A stretch of 64,000 bases of DNA, taken from positions 1,612,001 through 1,676,000 of the forward strand of contig NZ_CP048411.1 in assembly GCF_019355055.1 (NCBI RefSeq), in the 5' to 3' direction. Below are positions 49,997 to 58,427 of this stretch, one piece after another (the stretch's first letter is position 1; each line of letters begins with the position of its first letter). The notes below the pieces were generated by a model. It made no database searches. It saw only the letters and a program-made list of their open reading frames with translations, and was not told where the DNA came from. The position numbers were made by a program, and so were the translations under genes. Origin of the DNA: Pseudomonas sp. MTM4. GTDB lineage: Bacteria > Pseudomonadota > Gammaproteobacteria > Pseudomonadales > Pseudomonadaceae.

Positions 49997-50872
49997 TTAG
50001 CCATCGACGCGCTTGTCCCCCTCATCCTTGCCCTCGGACGACGCATGCTCGATGACAGCATTCATCTCCGCTCCGAACAGCAGCACCGCTGCGGAAATAT
50101 AGAAGTAGAGCAGCAGCACGATGACCGCCCCGATACTGCCGTAGGTGGCGTCGTAGTTGCCGAAGTTCTGCACGTAGATACCGAAGCCCACCGATGCGGC
50201 AATCCAGACGATGACCGCCAGCACTGAACCCGGCGTGATGAAGCGAAACTCCTGCTCGACGTCTGGCGTGACGTAATACAGCAACGCCACGACCAGCATC
50301 ATCAGAAACACGATTACCGGCCAGCGCAGCCACGTCCACAGCGTTACCACAATGTCCCTCAGGCCTACCTGCTCGGCGAGCCACTCGATCACCTGCGGTC
50401 CAGTCACCATCAAACCTGCCATCGAGAGCAGAATCAGCGCCAGGCCGACGGTATAAACGACCGCCAACAGCATCAGCTTCCAGGTCGGCCGGCCCTCCTT
50501 GACGTCGTAGGCCTTGTTCATGGCATTCATCAGCGAGCGAACGCCGATCGACGCGGACCACAACGCAACAAGAATACCTATCGATAGCAGCCCGCTTTTC
50601 TGCTCCTGCATCTGGTCGATCACCGGATTGACCAGCTGCAGTGCATCGGGCGGAAGCATCAGCGATACCTGCTCGCGCAGCCAGGCGAAGAAATCCTCAA
50701 GATTGAGCATGCCCAGCATGGCAATCAGAAACAGCAGGAAGGGGAACAACGAAAAAATCGCTCGATAGGCCAGCGCCGATGCATAGGTCGTCATGTCATC
50801 GTTGCTGAACTCCTTCACGGTGCGTTTCAGCAACTCGAAACTGCCGATGCCGCGCGTATCCAGCAATGCCAT
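49997..50872 (-). CDS. YihY/BrkB-family inner-membrane protein
   Basis: A 291-residue polytopic membrane protein with six predicted helices. Typical blocks are TTYASALAYRAIFSLFPFLLFLIAM, WSASIGVRSLMNAMNKAYD (both shortened in function prediction terms) and YGSIGAVIVLLLYFYISAAVLLFGAEMN. Function of the family is unproven; the BrkB serum-resistance label is historical. ATG 50872 is chosen with GGGGG upstream. The frame runs 68 codons further upstream but that part is not membrane-like or conserved in appearance. Confidence 0.88.
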   Translation of the reverse strand: MALLDTRGIGSFELLKRTVKEFSNDDMTTYASALAYRAIFSLFPFLLFLIAMLGMLNLEDFFAWLREQVSLMLPPDALQLVNPVIDQMQEQKSGLLSIGILVALWSASIGVRSLMNAMNKAYDVKEGRPTWKLMLLAVVYTVGLALILLSMAGLMVTGPQVIEWLAEQVGLRDIVVTLWTWLRWPVIVFLMMLVVALLYYVTPDVEQEFRFITPGSVLAVIVWIAASVGFGIYVQNFGNYDATYGSIGAVIVLLLYFYISAAVLLFGAEMNAVIEHASSEGKDEGDKRVDG

Positions 50873-51267
50873 TGCGTTACCCCCGAGCTGATAAAAACCG
50901 AAACCATCAAAAAATGGGACGACCGGACCGTACAAGAGTTCTCCTACGGCCGCTCCGGCTGTCGCCCAGACAGAGACTCGTGAAATCCGCCTGCGCCGGT
51001 ATCCATGACGTACCGGAGTGGCCCGCGTTATCGGCCTGAGCGGAGCGTAATTGTTGCGTGTGGCGACGGTAACCAAGGAACTTTCGGCCTCGCCAACGCT
51101 CTTGATGGAGTCTCAGTTCAGTGCATCGCTGACTGCAGGCGCAACCGCGCAGCGCAACGACCGGAACATGCGGTTGATCTGTCGGCGAATCTCGGCTCGC
51201 CCCGAAAATTGCCACGCGGATACGCCAGATATGGCTTATGCCGCTTTCGCGGCCGCAGGAGCATCGA
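50873..51267. other. 395-bp divergent intergenic region
   Basis: Control region between the BrkB-family gene and the flippase-pyruvyltransferase pair. Several short overlapping frames exist but none has a convincing start, ribosome-binding site and composition. No strong promoter pair was recognised. Confidence 0.5.
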
Positions 51268-52539
51268 ATGAAATCGGGATATGCAACGGACGCCCCACAG
51301 CCACGAATGAGCGCAGACCTTCTCAAATACGCCCGTTTGATCTTTACCAAAGGCAGCGGCGCCGCGGCTACGCTCGGCCTGAATATTCTGCTGGCGCGCC
51401 TATTGGTTCCCGAGCTCGCCGGTACGGTGTTCTTTTGCGTCGCCTTGGGCATCTTTCTTTCGCTGCTGGCGCGGCTTGGGTTGGACATCGCCTGTCTGAA
51501 GAGTATTTCTTCATTGAGCGATGGCCAGCAACGTCGCTACTTTCACCGTGCGCTGGGCCTCGCCACGCTGATGAACGTTCCGGTCTTCCTGATCGGCCTG
51601 GCGGTGGTGTATTTCTCCGAAACCACCCAGGCGCATTTCGCTCACGCCACCGTACTGTTCGCAGTCACCGCGCTCGGCCTGTCGTTGCTCAGCATCTCCA
51701 GCGAGACGCTGAAAGCCAAACATAGAACCAGCGAGGGACTGTTCTGGCAGACCGCGTTTCAACCAACGCTGACGTTGCTGCTGGTCGCGATCTCCGGTAA
51801 TGACCTGACCACTGTAGCCAGCTGCTTTGCGATCAGCTATGGCCTGGCCATTCTTGGCTCGATATGGCGCGCCCATTCCAGCTTACCGGCGTCCGATTCC
51901 GAACACGCGCTCAGCTGGCAGGAAATGCTCACCTTGTGCGTACCGCTGATGCTCATCGCCGTGATGAACAGCATCATCGAGCTGTCCGACACCTTGATGC
52001 TCGGCGTACTGCGCTCGGCCAGCGAGGTCAGCATCTATTACATAGCTGCCAAGATCGCCGCGCTCTCGACGACCTTGCTGTTCATCATCAACGGCACCAT
52101 CGCCCCCGACATCTCGAAACGCTGGGCCCGGAACGACCGTGCGGGGGCATTCGCCATCGTGCGTAAGTATTCGCGCTTCATGCTTGCGCTGGCCCTGGTG
52201 ATCCTGCTCGCCATCGGCCTGCTGCGCGAATACATCCTGGCCGTGTTCGGCGCCGAGTATCGGGAACAGGGCGTCTACCCGTTGCTGGTGCTGGCTGCTG
52301 GTTATTTCTTCGTGCTGGCTGCAGGACCGCTTGGCATCTTCATGACCATGACAGGCAACCATCGCCGCTACCTGCACAACAACATCGCCGCCTGTGTGAT
52401 CAACGTGGCGCTCAACCTGATTCTGATTCCGCGCTACGGCGTCAATGGCGCCTGTTTCGCCACCGCCGTGGCGCTGACACTGAAGAACGCCCTGCTCTAC
52501 GTCCAGTTCAAACAAATCGAAAGGAGTCCGACGCCATGA
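51268..52539 (+). CDS. Polysaccharide flippase-like (MOP superfamily) membrane protein
   Basis: A 423-residue protein with about 12 predicted membrane helices. Blocks such as RLIFTKGSGAAATLGLNILL, LARLLVPELAGTVFFCVALG and the late NLILIPRYGVNGACFATAVAL are typical of Wzx/MATE-like oligosaccharide flippases. AGGAG precedes ATG 51268. An in-frame start at 51238 has no ribosome-binding site. It overlaps the pyruvyl-transferase gene by four bases, so it probably carries a pyruvylated glycan intermediate. Confidence 0.88.
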   Translation: MKSGYATDAPQPRMSADLLKYARLIFTKGSGAAATLGLNILLARLLVPELAGTVFFCVALGIFLSLLARLGLDIACLKSISSLSDGQQRRYFHRALGLATLMNVPVFLIGLAVVYFSETTQAHFAHATVLFAVTALGLSLLSISSETLKAKHRTSEGLFWQTAFQPTLTLLLVAISGNDLTTVASCFAISYGLAILGSIWRAHSSLPASDSEHALSWQEMLTLCVPLMLIAVMNSIIELSDTLMLGVLRSASEVSIYYIAAKIAALSTTLLFIINGTIAPDISKRWARNDRAGAFAIVRKYSRFMLALALVILLAIGLLREYILAVFGAEYREQGVYPLLVLAAGYFFVLAAGPLGIFMTMTGNHRRYLHNNIAACVINVALNLILIPRYGVNGACFATAVALTLKNALLYVQFKQIERSPTP

Positions 52540-53777
52540 CTGACCGGGTAAACGTAATTGCTTATGGAGCCTATGACCGGCACAACTATGGCGACCTGCT
52601 CTTTGCAATCGTCCTCAAACGTTACCTGGAAGCGGACGGCCGCTTTTCCGTACTGGTCGCGGCGACCAAGAAATCCGATCTTTCGAGCTATGGCGCGCTA
52701 CCTACCATTCCGCTGAAGAAAGCACTGGAAATAACCCGTGACCAGCCTAAAACCATGCTCATCGTCGCCGGCGGCGAATGCCTGACCGCGCAATGGGAAA
52801 GCATCATCGGCTACCTCGCGCCGCAGGCGATCTACTACCCGATCAAGGCCAGCCCCTACCTCATCGGCCACAAGGCATTCATTCGCCTGAGCCGACTGTT
52901 CACCTCGATTCCGTCGGATATCCCGCTGGTATTGGGCGAGCGCGACCTGCCCGGTTACAAGGTGATGTACAACAGCGTGGGCGGTAACGAGATCAGCCGG
53001 AAGAAACCCGTGATCCACCAAGCCATTCGCCGAAATCTCAAGGATTGCACCTATGTTTCGGTGCGTGACCGCGAAACCTCGGCCGAACTGGACAAGCTTG
53101 GTGTCGAGCACAACTTGGTGCCCGACAGCGCCATACTCATATCCGATATTTTCCCGCAGCAGGTCGACTCGACCGAGCCCGGCCATATCGTCTTCCATAT
53201 ATCCGATCACCACGCCAAGCGGCGCATCGAGGCGATCGCCCAGCAACTGACCGAACTCAACGTCAGCACCGGGCTGAAGATCGCCCTGCTCACCATCGGT
53301 AAAGCCCCTGGGCATTCCGACGACGGCCCGCTCGACAAGCTGCACAGCCTGCTGGGCGACGAGCGCGCTTACCGTGTCGACAGCGGCAACATCGAAGACA
53401 TCATCCGCTGCATCGCCACCAGCAAGCTCTACTGCGGCACCAGCCTGCATGGCGCCATCACCGCCCTGGCATATGCCGTTCCGCAGATCGCGCTGCTTCC
53501 GCAGCGCGTCGTCAAGCTGTCGAGTTTTCTCGAAACCTGGGTGCCGAAGCAGTCCTGCGGATTTGCGGAGGTCCCGCAGATCAGCCAGATCGGTTCAAAC
53601 CTGATCAACGCCTTCGGCGACACCCAGCGAGCCGAGCTGCGGGCCGTGGTCGAGGCCATGAAAAGTCGCGTGCGCGCCAACCTCGACCATATGGTCAAGC
53701 TTTACGAGCAGGCGCCGGCTCGAGGCGAGACGGCGACAAATGGACAACCCGACTCAGAAGCTCTCGCCGCGAACTGA
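52536..53777 (+). CDS. Polysaccharide pyruvyl transferase family protein
   Basis: A 413-residue member of the CsaB/WcaK-type pyruvyl transferase superfamily (PS_pyruv_trans). Features are the N-terminal GAYDRHNYGDLLFAIVLKRYL, VIVAGGEC-like loop (LIVAGGECLTAQ), YVSVRDRETSAEL and the C-terminal region LYCGTSLHGAITALAYAVPQI, where SxHG is the conserved motif. It adds ketal-linked pyruvate to surface sugars in relatives. The last about 25 residues are low-complexity. The ATG overlaps the flippase stop (ATGA). Confidence 0.88.
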   Translation: MTDRVNVIAYGAYDRHNYGDLLFAIVLKRYLEADGRFSVLVAATKKSDLSSYGALPTIPLKKALEITRDQPKTMLIVAGGECLTAQWESIIGYLAPQAIYYPIKASPYLIGHKAFIRLSRLFTSIPSDIPLVLGERDLPGYKVMYNSVGGNEISRKKPVIHQAIRRNLKDCTYVSVRDRETSAELDKLGVEHNLVPDSAILISDIFPQQVDSTEPGHIVFHISDHHAKRRIEAIAQQLTELNVSTGLKIALLTIGKAPGHSDDGPLDKLHSLLGDERAYRVDSGNIEDIIRCIATSKLYCGTSLHGAITALAYAVPQIALLPQRVVKLSSFLETWVPKQSCGFAEVPQISQIGSNLINAFGDTQRAELRAVVEAMKSRVRANLDHMVKLYEQAPARGETATNGQPDSEALAAN

Positions 53778-54095
53778 GCTTCCCGACAAAGCACGTGAAA
53801 AACAGCGACAAACACCCCGTAACGATGCGGTTGACGAAATTCACGCCCGCTAACGGGCTACCTGCAAGGTCGCTCCCTCTGGAGCGGCCAACGATAATTG
53901 GCGATAGGGGCAGGAAGTCTGCTCCTCGTTGCCGTAAGAGCCGGCTTGCTGCGATCGCTCCGAACAGGTCGCCAAACGCCAGCAAGCTGCTTCTACAAAA
54001 CTGCTCGTGCCAGCAGCTCTGCTTAAACGTTCCTATGCATAACAGCCTAACCAATGGATTCACTGGCGGTTAAGCAAGCAGCGGAGCAAGCCCTG
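53778..54095. other. 318-bp intergenic region with no recognised gene
   Basis: Gap between the convergent pyruvyl transferase and amidohydrolase genes. I see no convincing ORF, terminator or repeat. A GCCTAAC/GTTAAGC pair near 54045-54075 is too close together for an integron attC site. Confidence 0.5.
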
Positions 54096-55418
54096 TCAGT
54101 TCCCGCCTGACAGAAAGTCCACCACCATCGTAGACATCGCTCGCGTTCCCACCACCAGCGCGCTCTCATCTACGAAGAACTCAGGATTGTGATTGGGTGC
54201 GGAGTTAGCCGGATCCTGGCCCTCCGGAGTGATACCGAGAAACATATAGAGACCAGGCACCTGCTGGGCAAAGAAGGAAAAGTCTTCAGCCGCGCCTGGC
54301 AGTTCGGCAGTGCCCACCTTGCCATCGGCAGCCCGTTCGATGGCAGGGGCCATGCGCTCGGCCAGTTCGGCGTCGTTGATAGTAGTGCTGTACATGGGCT
54401 CGACCGATACCTGCGCCGTTGCTCCAGCGCTTTCGGCAATCTTCTGCGCGCTGAGCTTCAGGTCATCACCGACCTGCGCGCGGACACCCTCGTCGTAGGT
54501 GCGGATGGTACCGGACATCTCTACGGTTTCCGGGACGATATTCGGCCCGCTACCGCCGTTGATGGTGCCGATAGTGATGACCGTCGGCGAGAGCGTGAGG
54601 TTGGCTTTGCGGCTGACTACGGTCTGGATGCCGTTGATCACTTGAGCCGACGTGACGATGGGGTCAACGGTATTCCAGGGCATGCCGCCGTGGCCTTGGC
54701 TGCCGGTGACGCGGATATTGAGCATGTCGCTGGCGGCGGTGGTGGCACCGGTGCGCCAGCTAATCTGCCCTGATGGGCCCGGCATAACGTGCAGGGCGAA
54801 GATGGCGTCCGGCTTCAACGATTCGAATAGCCCTTCCTCCAGCATTTTCTTTGCGCCCCAGCTGGCGTCTGGTCCTGGCTGGACCAGGCTGGAACCTTCC
54901 TCGGCGGGCTGGAAGATAAACATGACCGTGCCTTCAAGCTGGTCCTTCATCCCGGCCAGCACACTGGCAGTGGCCATCAGCATGGCCGTGTGCGCATCGT
55001 GGCCACAGGCATGCATCACATCCACCTCAGTGCCGTGGTAGTCGCCCCGCGCTTGGGAGGCGAAGGGCAAGCCCGCCGGCTCTTTGATGGGCAGCGCATC
55101 CATATCGGCGCGTAACGCTACCGTGCGCCCGGCTTTGGCGCCCTTGAGGATACCGATGACGCCGGTACGGGCGATGTCGGTCGTGACTTCCAGGCCCAGC
55201 GACTTGAGATGATCGGCGACCAGCTTGGCGGTGCGGGTTTCCTGCTCGCCCAATTCAGGGTGCTGATGGATATCCCGCCGCCACTCGATCAGCTGGGGCT
55301 CTATCGCGGCGGCATCCTTGCGCACTTGCTGCTCCAGCTGGGTATTGGCGTTGACGCCCAGGCTGAGCAGCAGGCCTGCCAACAGGGCTGGATAAAAGGG
55401 CTTGGGTAGAAAGGTCAT
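54096..55418 (-). CDS. Secreted M20/amidohydrolase family peptidase
   Basis: A 440-residue M20D-type metallo-amidohydrolase (hippurate/IAA-conjugate hydrolase-like). It has an N-terminal export signal (MTFLPKPFYPALLAGLLLSLG), then RRDIHQHPELGEQE. Metal ligands are in MHACGHDAHTAMLM, FQPAEEGSS and late HNPEFFVDESAL. The dimerisation domain is in the middle (about 220-335). Periplasmic location is predicted. The ATG at 55418 starts the signal peptide; the frame upstream is not signal-like. Confidence 0.9.
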   Translation of the reverse strand: MTFLPKPFYPALLAGLLLSLGVNANTQLEQQVRKDAAAIEPQLIEWRRDIHQHPELGEQETRTAKLVADHLKSLGLEVTTDIARTGVIGILKGAKAGRTVALRADMDALPIKEPAGLPFASQARGDYHGTEVDVMHACGHDAHTAMLMATASVLAGMKDQLEGTVMFIFQPAEEGSSLVQPGPDASWGAKKMLEEGLFESLKPDAIFALHVMPGPSGQISWRTGATTAASDMLNIRVTGSQGHGGMPWNTVDPIVTSAQVINGIQTVVSRKANLTLSPTVITIGTINGGSGPNIVPETVEMSGTIRTYDEGVRAQVGDDLKLSAQKIAESAGATAQVSVEPMYSTTINDAELAERMAPAIERAADGKVGTAELPGAAEDFSFFAQQVPGLYMFLGITPEGQDPANSAPNHNPEFFVDESALVVGTRAMSTMVVDFLSGGN

Positions 55419-55680
55419 ATGCTGTACCTGATCAGGTTGTGTGAAAGGACGTTGTTGCACTGTCCCGTAGCATGTCTTGCCCTGTGCAACTCTGATGAGC
55501 CCCAACGGCTTGGCTGGATTAGCAGCGCTACGATCAATCCCGGATTCCGGGCGATCAGGCACGGCTTCATGCGCCTTTGCTTGCCGTGTGGGCAGGTACC
55601 GCCTTCCCATTCTGGACATCGCTGGCGGCCTGGAAGTTTCAGCCTCTGCTTACCTGATGCAAGCCACTCCAGTCGCTTGA

Positions 55681-55711
55681 AAAGAAAAGGCCCACATCGC
55701 TGCAGGCCTTG
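55681..55711 (-). terminator. Intrinsic terminator of tRNA-Thr
   Basis: On the minus strand AAGGCC and GGCCTT pair around a 12-base loop that can itself pair partly, followed by TTTCTTTT. It begins nine bases past the tRNA 3' end. The rest of the 55419-55719 gap holds nothing I recognise. Confidence 0.75.
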
Positions 55712-55719
55712 AATTTACT

Positions 55720-55795
55720 GGTGCCGGTGAGAGGAGTCGAACCCCCGACCTTCGCATTACGAATGCGCTGCTCTACCTACTGAGCTACACCGGCA
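55720..55795 (-). tRNA. tRNA-Thr (anticodon CGT)
   Basis: A 76-base tRNA with an encoded CCA end. The acceptor arms GCCGGTG/CACCGGC pair perfectly. The D-stem GCTC/GAGC, the anticodon loop TTCGTAA (anticodon CGT) and the T-arm GGGGGTTCGACTCCTC are all present. The body is very close to E. coli tRNA-Thr(CGT). It reads ACG codons. Confidence 0.97.
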
Positions 55796-55889
55796 ACAAG
55801 CGGCGCATCATTGAGTTTCGCCGGTGCGGCTCAAACCCTTCCCGGCGAAATCTACCGCTTGGCAGAGCCGGAAGCGACGCTGCGTGACG

Positions 55890-56699
55890 TCACAAGCCAG
55901 CCGAGGTCGAGCCGGTTGTGCTGGCCGAACTCGAGTTCGATCGAGGAGCTTCGCTGTGTTCGGCGCTTTGCTGCTTGACCTGAGCCGCGACCTCTTCGCC
56001 TTTGGCGGATATCTTCTGATATCCCTCCTCAGCCTTGTGGCGAAGCTTGTCGGTCATGCGGTCACTGGCCTCACCCAGCATCTCGTCCTCACGCCGCGTC
56101 GGCGGCACCGAAGCAGCCAGCAACGCACCCAACGCGATACCGATGGCACCAAGTGCCAAGGGTTGCTCCTGGAGCAGGTGATTGAAGCCACCACGCGCCC
56201 GGTCAGCGCCACCGCGCAGCCTTTCGGAGGCATGGCGCCCAGAGTCGCTGGCCCGTGTACGGGCATTGCCGAGCGACTCGGACATGTTGTGGCTCATCTG
56301 ACTGGCCTTGTCCTTGATGCTAGCGCCTTGTTGCTTGACCCCAGCGGCCTTGGCCGAAAGTTTCTCACCCATCGAGGGTCCGGTTGAGGCGCCATAGCTG
56401 GTAGTGGTGACATTCGAATGCGGCTGACGATTCTGCCCCGCCATCATCCAAAGCAACCCTATCGATGTCAGTACCGTCGGCACAGGGTTGGCCTTGACTG
56501 TATTGCTCAGGTTGGAAAAGAACTCTCCGCCACCACCTTTCACGTACCCCAGTGCGGTGTCGATGAGCTCGCCCGGAGACAACTTGCTCTCCAGCGCGTG
56601 AACGATATTGCCTATCTCGGCTCGCTGCTGATCAATTTCCCGCTCCAGCTCGGCGGGATCCTTCTGTGCTTCGGCATCTATCTGATTACGTGTGCTCAT
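55890..56699 (-). CDS. DUF3618 membrane-associated protein
   Basis: A 269-residue protein. The N-terminal part RNQIDAEAQKDPAELEREID and IVHALESKLSPGELIDTALGYV is the DUF3618 pattern. There is one hydrophobic segment near 75-90 and another near 186-200 (LALGAIGIALGALLAASV). Long Ala/Ser/Lys/Gln-rich helical and disordered stretches lie between and after them. It is third in an overlapped operon with a holin-like protein and a Gly/Ser-rich protein. Probably an envelope-stress protein; the function is unknown. Confidence 0.85.
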   Translation of the reverse strand: MSTRNQIDAEAQKDPAELEREIDQQRAEIGNIVHALESKLSPGELIDTALGYVKGGGGEFFSNLSNTVKANPVPTVLTSIGLLWMMAGQNRQPHSNVTTTSYGASTGPSMGEKLSAKAAGVKQQGASIKDKASQMSHNMSESLGNARTRASDSGRHASERLRGGADRARGGFNHLLQEQPLALGAIGIALGALLAASVPPTRREDEMLGEASDRMTDKLRHKAEEGYQKISAKGEEVAAQVKQQSAEHSEAPRSNSSSASTTGSTSAGL

Positions 56700-57136
56700 G
56701 ATGTGTGCCCCTTGACGGCTTCTTTATCCTTGTTGACCGAGTGAATGGTGCGCTCAGGCTTGAACGAGGAGGCCTCGAACTTCTTCTTGCCGGCAGACAC
56801 CATCACCAGCCCGATCACTACGACGACACCGCCAACGATCAGCGCGGCGAGCCATTGCTCCATGACCGTACTCAGGCCATACACCGCCGACATGAGCAGG
56901 ACGATGAAACCACCAAGCAGCACCGCACCGCCGGTCGCAACGCTGGCAGCTCCGGCCTTGGTGGCGCGGATGGATTCGCTCAGTTCGGCTTTTGCCAGCG
57001 CCAGCTCTTTGGTCACAAGAGACGGCACTTCATGAGTCAGCTGTCGCAGCAGCCCTCCTACGGAGGTGTCGTTCTCGGTGCGCATGCCTGGCTCCGGTGT
57101 CACCGTGGTCGTGGTTGTCTTACGTGCTTCGCTCAT
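56696..57136 (-). CDS. Putative phage-holin-3-6-like (DUF1469) membrane protein
   Basis: A 146-residue protein with two adjacent membrane helices (about 63-84 and 92-113) preceded by the family motif SLVTKELALAKAELSESI. This matches the Phage_holin_3_6/DUF1469 group, which despite the name is common in chromosomes and unrelated to prophage lysis. It overlaps both neighbours by four bases (ATGA), so all three are translated as a unit. No other phage genes are nearby. Confidence 0.87.
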   Translation of the reverse strand: MSEARKTTTTTVTPEPGMRTENDTSVGGLLRQLTHEVPSLVTKELALAKAELSESIRATKAGAASVATGGAVLLGGFIVLLMSAVYGLSTVMEQWLAALIVGGVVVVIGLVMVSAGKKKFEASSFKPERTIHSVNKDKEAVKGHTS

Positions 57137-57981
57137 GGGAAAAGCCCTCCGTCAGTACCTTTGCCGTCGCGGTTGGTTGTGGAGCCCAGACCAGCGCCCG
57201 ATGTCGAACCCAGGCCGCTACCGGTGCCTGTGCTGGTCCCAGTGCTGCTGGTGCCAAGACCGGACCCGACGCCTGCGCCAGTGGTGCCACTACCGATACC
57301 GGCGCCTGTTCCGCTCGTAGACGTAGCGGGACGCGAACTGGTGGCTGAGGAAACCCCGGCGTTACTGATGCTGCCAATCGTTCCAGACTCACCGGTGTTC
57401 AGACGTTCGTTCAGCTCATCCTGATCGGAGAAATGGCCACCCCGGCCCGAGGATGAAAACGAAGTGGAGCTATCGTGATGGCCATAGTCGCCATGGGAAC
57501 TTCGCTTGCTGGAGGCACGAGCGAACCGGGTCAGCCCGAAACCGAGGGCAACGCTGCCGGCAATGAACAAGCCCGGGTTATCCCGTGCCAGCCGATTCAC
57601 GTCCTGAAACAGCTGATCCACGCTCTTTCCGCGTAGATCATCCGAGAGCTTGACCATGCTTTGCGCCATGGTTGAAACATAAGTGGACAAGCCCAGACGA
57701 TCCTGACCTTCCAGTTCTTGAGCAGCTGCCTTCGCGCTTTGAGCGACAGCTTCTAGCTCATCGGCAGCTGTTTCGCGATAGCCTTCAAGCTGGCTCTTGC
57801 CTTGAGTTTTCACCTCATCGGCAGCGTGCCGAGCCTTGGCTTTCGCGTCTTCAGCTGCATGCCCCATCGTCGAGCCGGTGGTGGACTGGCTGGAGGTAGA
57901 GGTTGGAGTGCTGGAAGCAGAATTGGGGCCGGTCTTGGGCTGGCCACCGTAACCAGTGATTTCTTCGTCGGGTGTCGTCAT
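57133..57981 (-). CDS. Gly/Ser/Thr-rich membrane protein, first gene of stress-type operon
   Basis: A 282-residue protein. The N-terminal 35 residues are Ser/Thr-rich. A charged helical region follows, with apolipoprotein-like repeats (HAADEVKTQGKSQLEGYRE, continuing as TAADELEAVAQSAKAAAQ), then a single membrane helix (PGLFIAGSVALGFGLTRFA, about 135-153). The C-terminal 110 residues are a Gly/Ser/Thr repeat region (GTGSGLGSTSG-type). I recognise no enzyme domain. It resembles proteins labelled nutrient-deprivation-induced in pseudomonads. AAGGTGA precedes the ATG. Confidence 0.8.
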   Translation of the reverse strand: MTTPDEEITGYGGQPKTGPNSASSTPTSTSSQSTTGSTMGHAAEDAKAKARHAADEVKTQGKSQLEGYRETAADELEAVAQSAKAAAQELEGQDRLGLSTYVSTMAQSMVKLSDDLRGKSVDQLFQDVNRLARDNPGLFIAGSVALGFGLTRFARASSKRSSHGDYGHHDSSTSFSSSGRGGHFSDQDELNERLNTGESGTIGSISNAGVSSATSSRPATSTSGTGAGIGSGTTGAGVGSGLGTSSTGTSTGTGSGLGSTSGAGLGSTTNRDGKGTDGGLFP

Positions 57982-58383
57982 TTTGATTCACCTTTTATAT
58001 GGCTTGGCCGGAAGACCACGGTCCGTAGAAAAACAGCAATTGCAGAACCGCGAACTGTGTAATTTCGGTGCGCACATATATGGTGACCGGGTCTGTATTT
58101 TCGAGTTCCCTTATTTCGGCAAGCCCCCCGACCGGGATAGTTAGTTGCGTAAACTTCTCTTTTTTCTTAACTTTTCCAAACCCGGCTAATGGCAACTTGC
58201 CCGCAATTCTTTGCAATGCCGCCAAACTAATGGGTTTAAGCGTAACGGCGTAGCTAACAAGCGAAACGGTTGCTCGATAGTTTAAACAGCTCCGATAAAC
58301 CGAAGTCGCGCCCCACCCTTCCCACCGAGCGAAACCGCATCCGACGAGCAGCACTCTTGTTTGTAGCCGCCTTTTTCAAAGCA
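57982..58383. other. Lower-GC intergenic region
   Basis: The roughly 400 bases after the Gly/Ser-rich gene are visibly richer in A/T than the neighbours. They contain a T/C-rich run around 58155-58175. A 119-codon frame on the minus strand (57995-58354) has no ribosome-binding site, poor codon pattern and no recognisable domain, so I do not call it a gene. It contains the stress operon promoter, not located. Confidence 0.45.
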
Positions 58384-58411
58384 TAAAAAAACGGGCCCGT
58401 AGGCCCGTTTT
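58384..58411 (-). terminator. Rho-independent terminator of GH5 gene
   Basis: On the minus strand a ten-base stem AAAACGGGCC/GGCCCGTTTT with a four-base loop followed by T residues, 16 bases past the stop codon. Confidence 0.92.
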
Positions 58412-58427
58412 CATTTTTGGTCGCGGT

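Noticed and set aside
53695..54063. 122-codon minus-strand frame between the pyruvyl transferase and amidohydrolase genes
   Set aside because: Overlaps the end of a well-supported gene, has no start signal and no recognisable features.
54041..54075. Possible integron attC site (GCCTAAC ... GTTAAGC)
   Set aside because: The two core-like heptamers are separated by only 17 bases and lack the inner paired arms; no integrase gene or cassette array is present.
56696..57136. Prophage lysis gene (holin-like protein)
   Set aside because: The family is common in ordinary chromosomes, the gene is locked in an operon with envelope proteins, and no phage structural, lysin or integrase gene is near.
57995..58354. 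119-codon frame in the low-GC gap
   Set aside because: No ribosome-binding site, no recognisable domain, unusual composition and no conserved neighbours.
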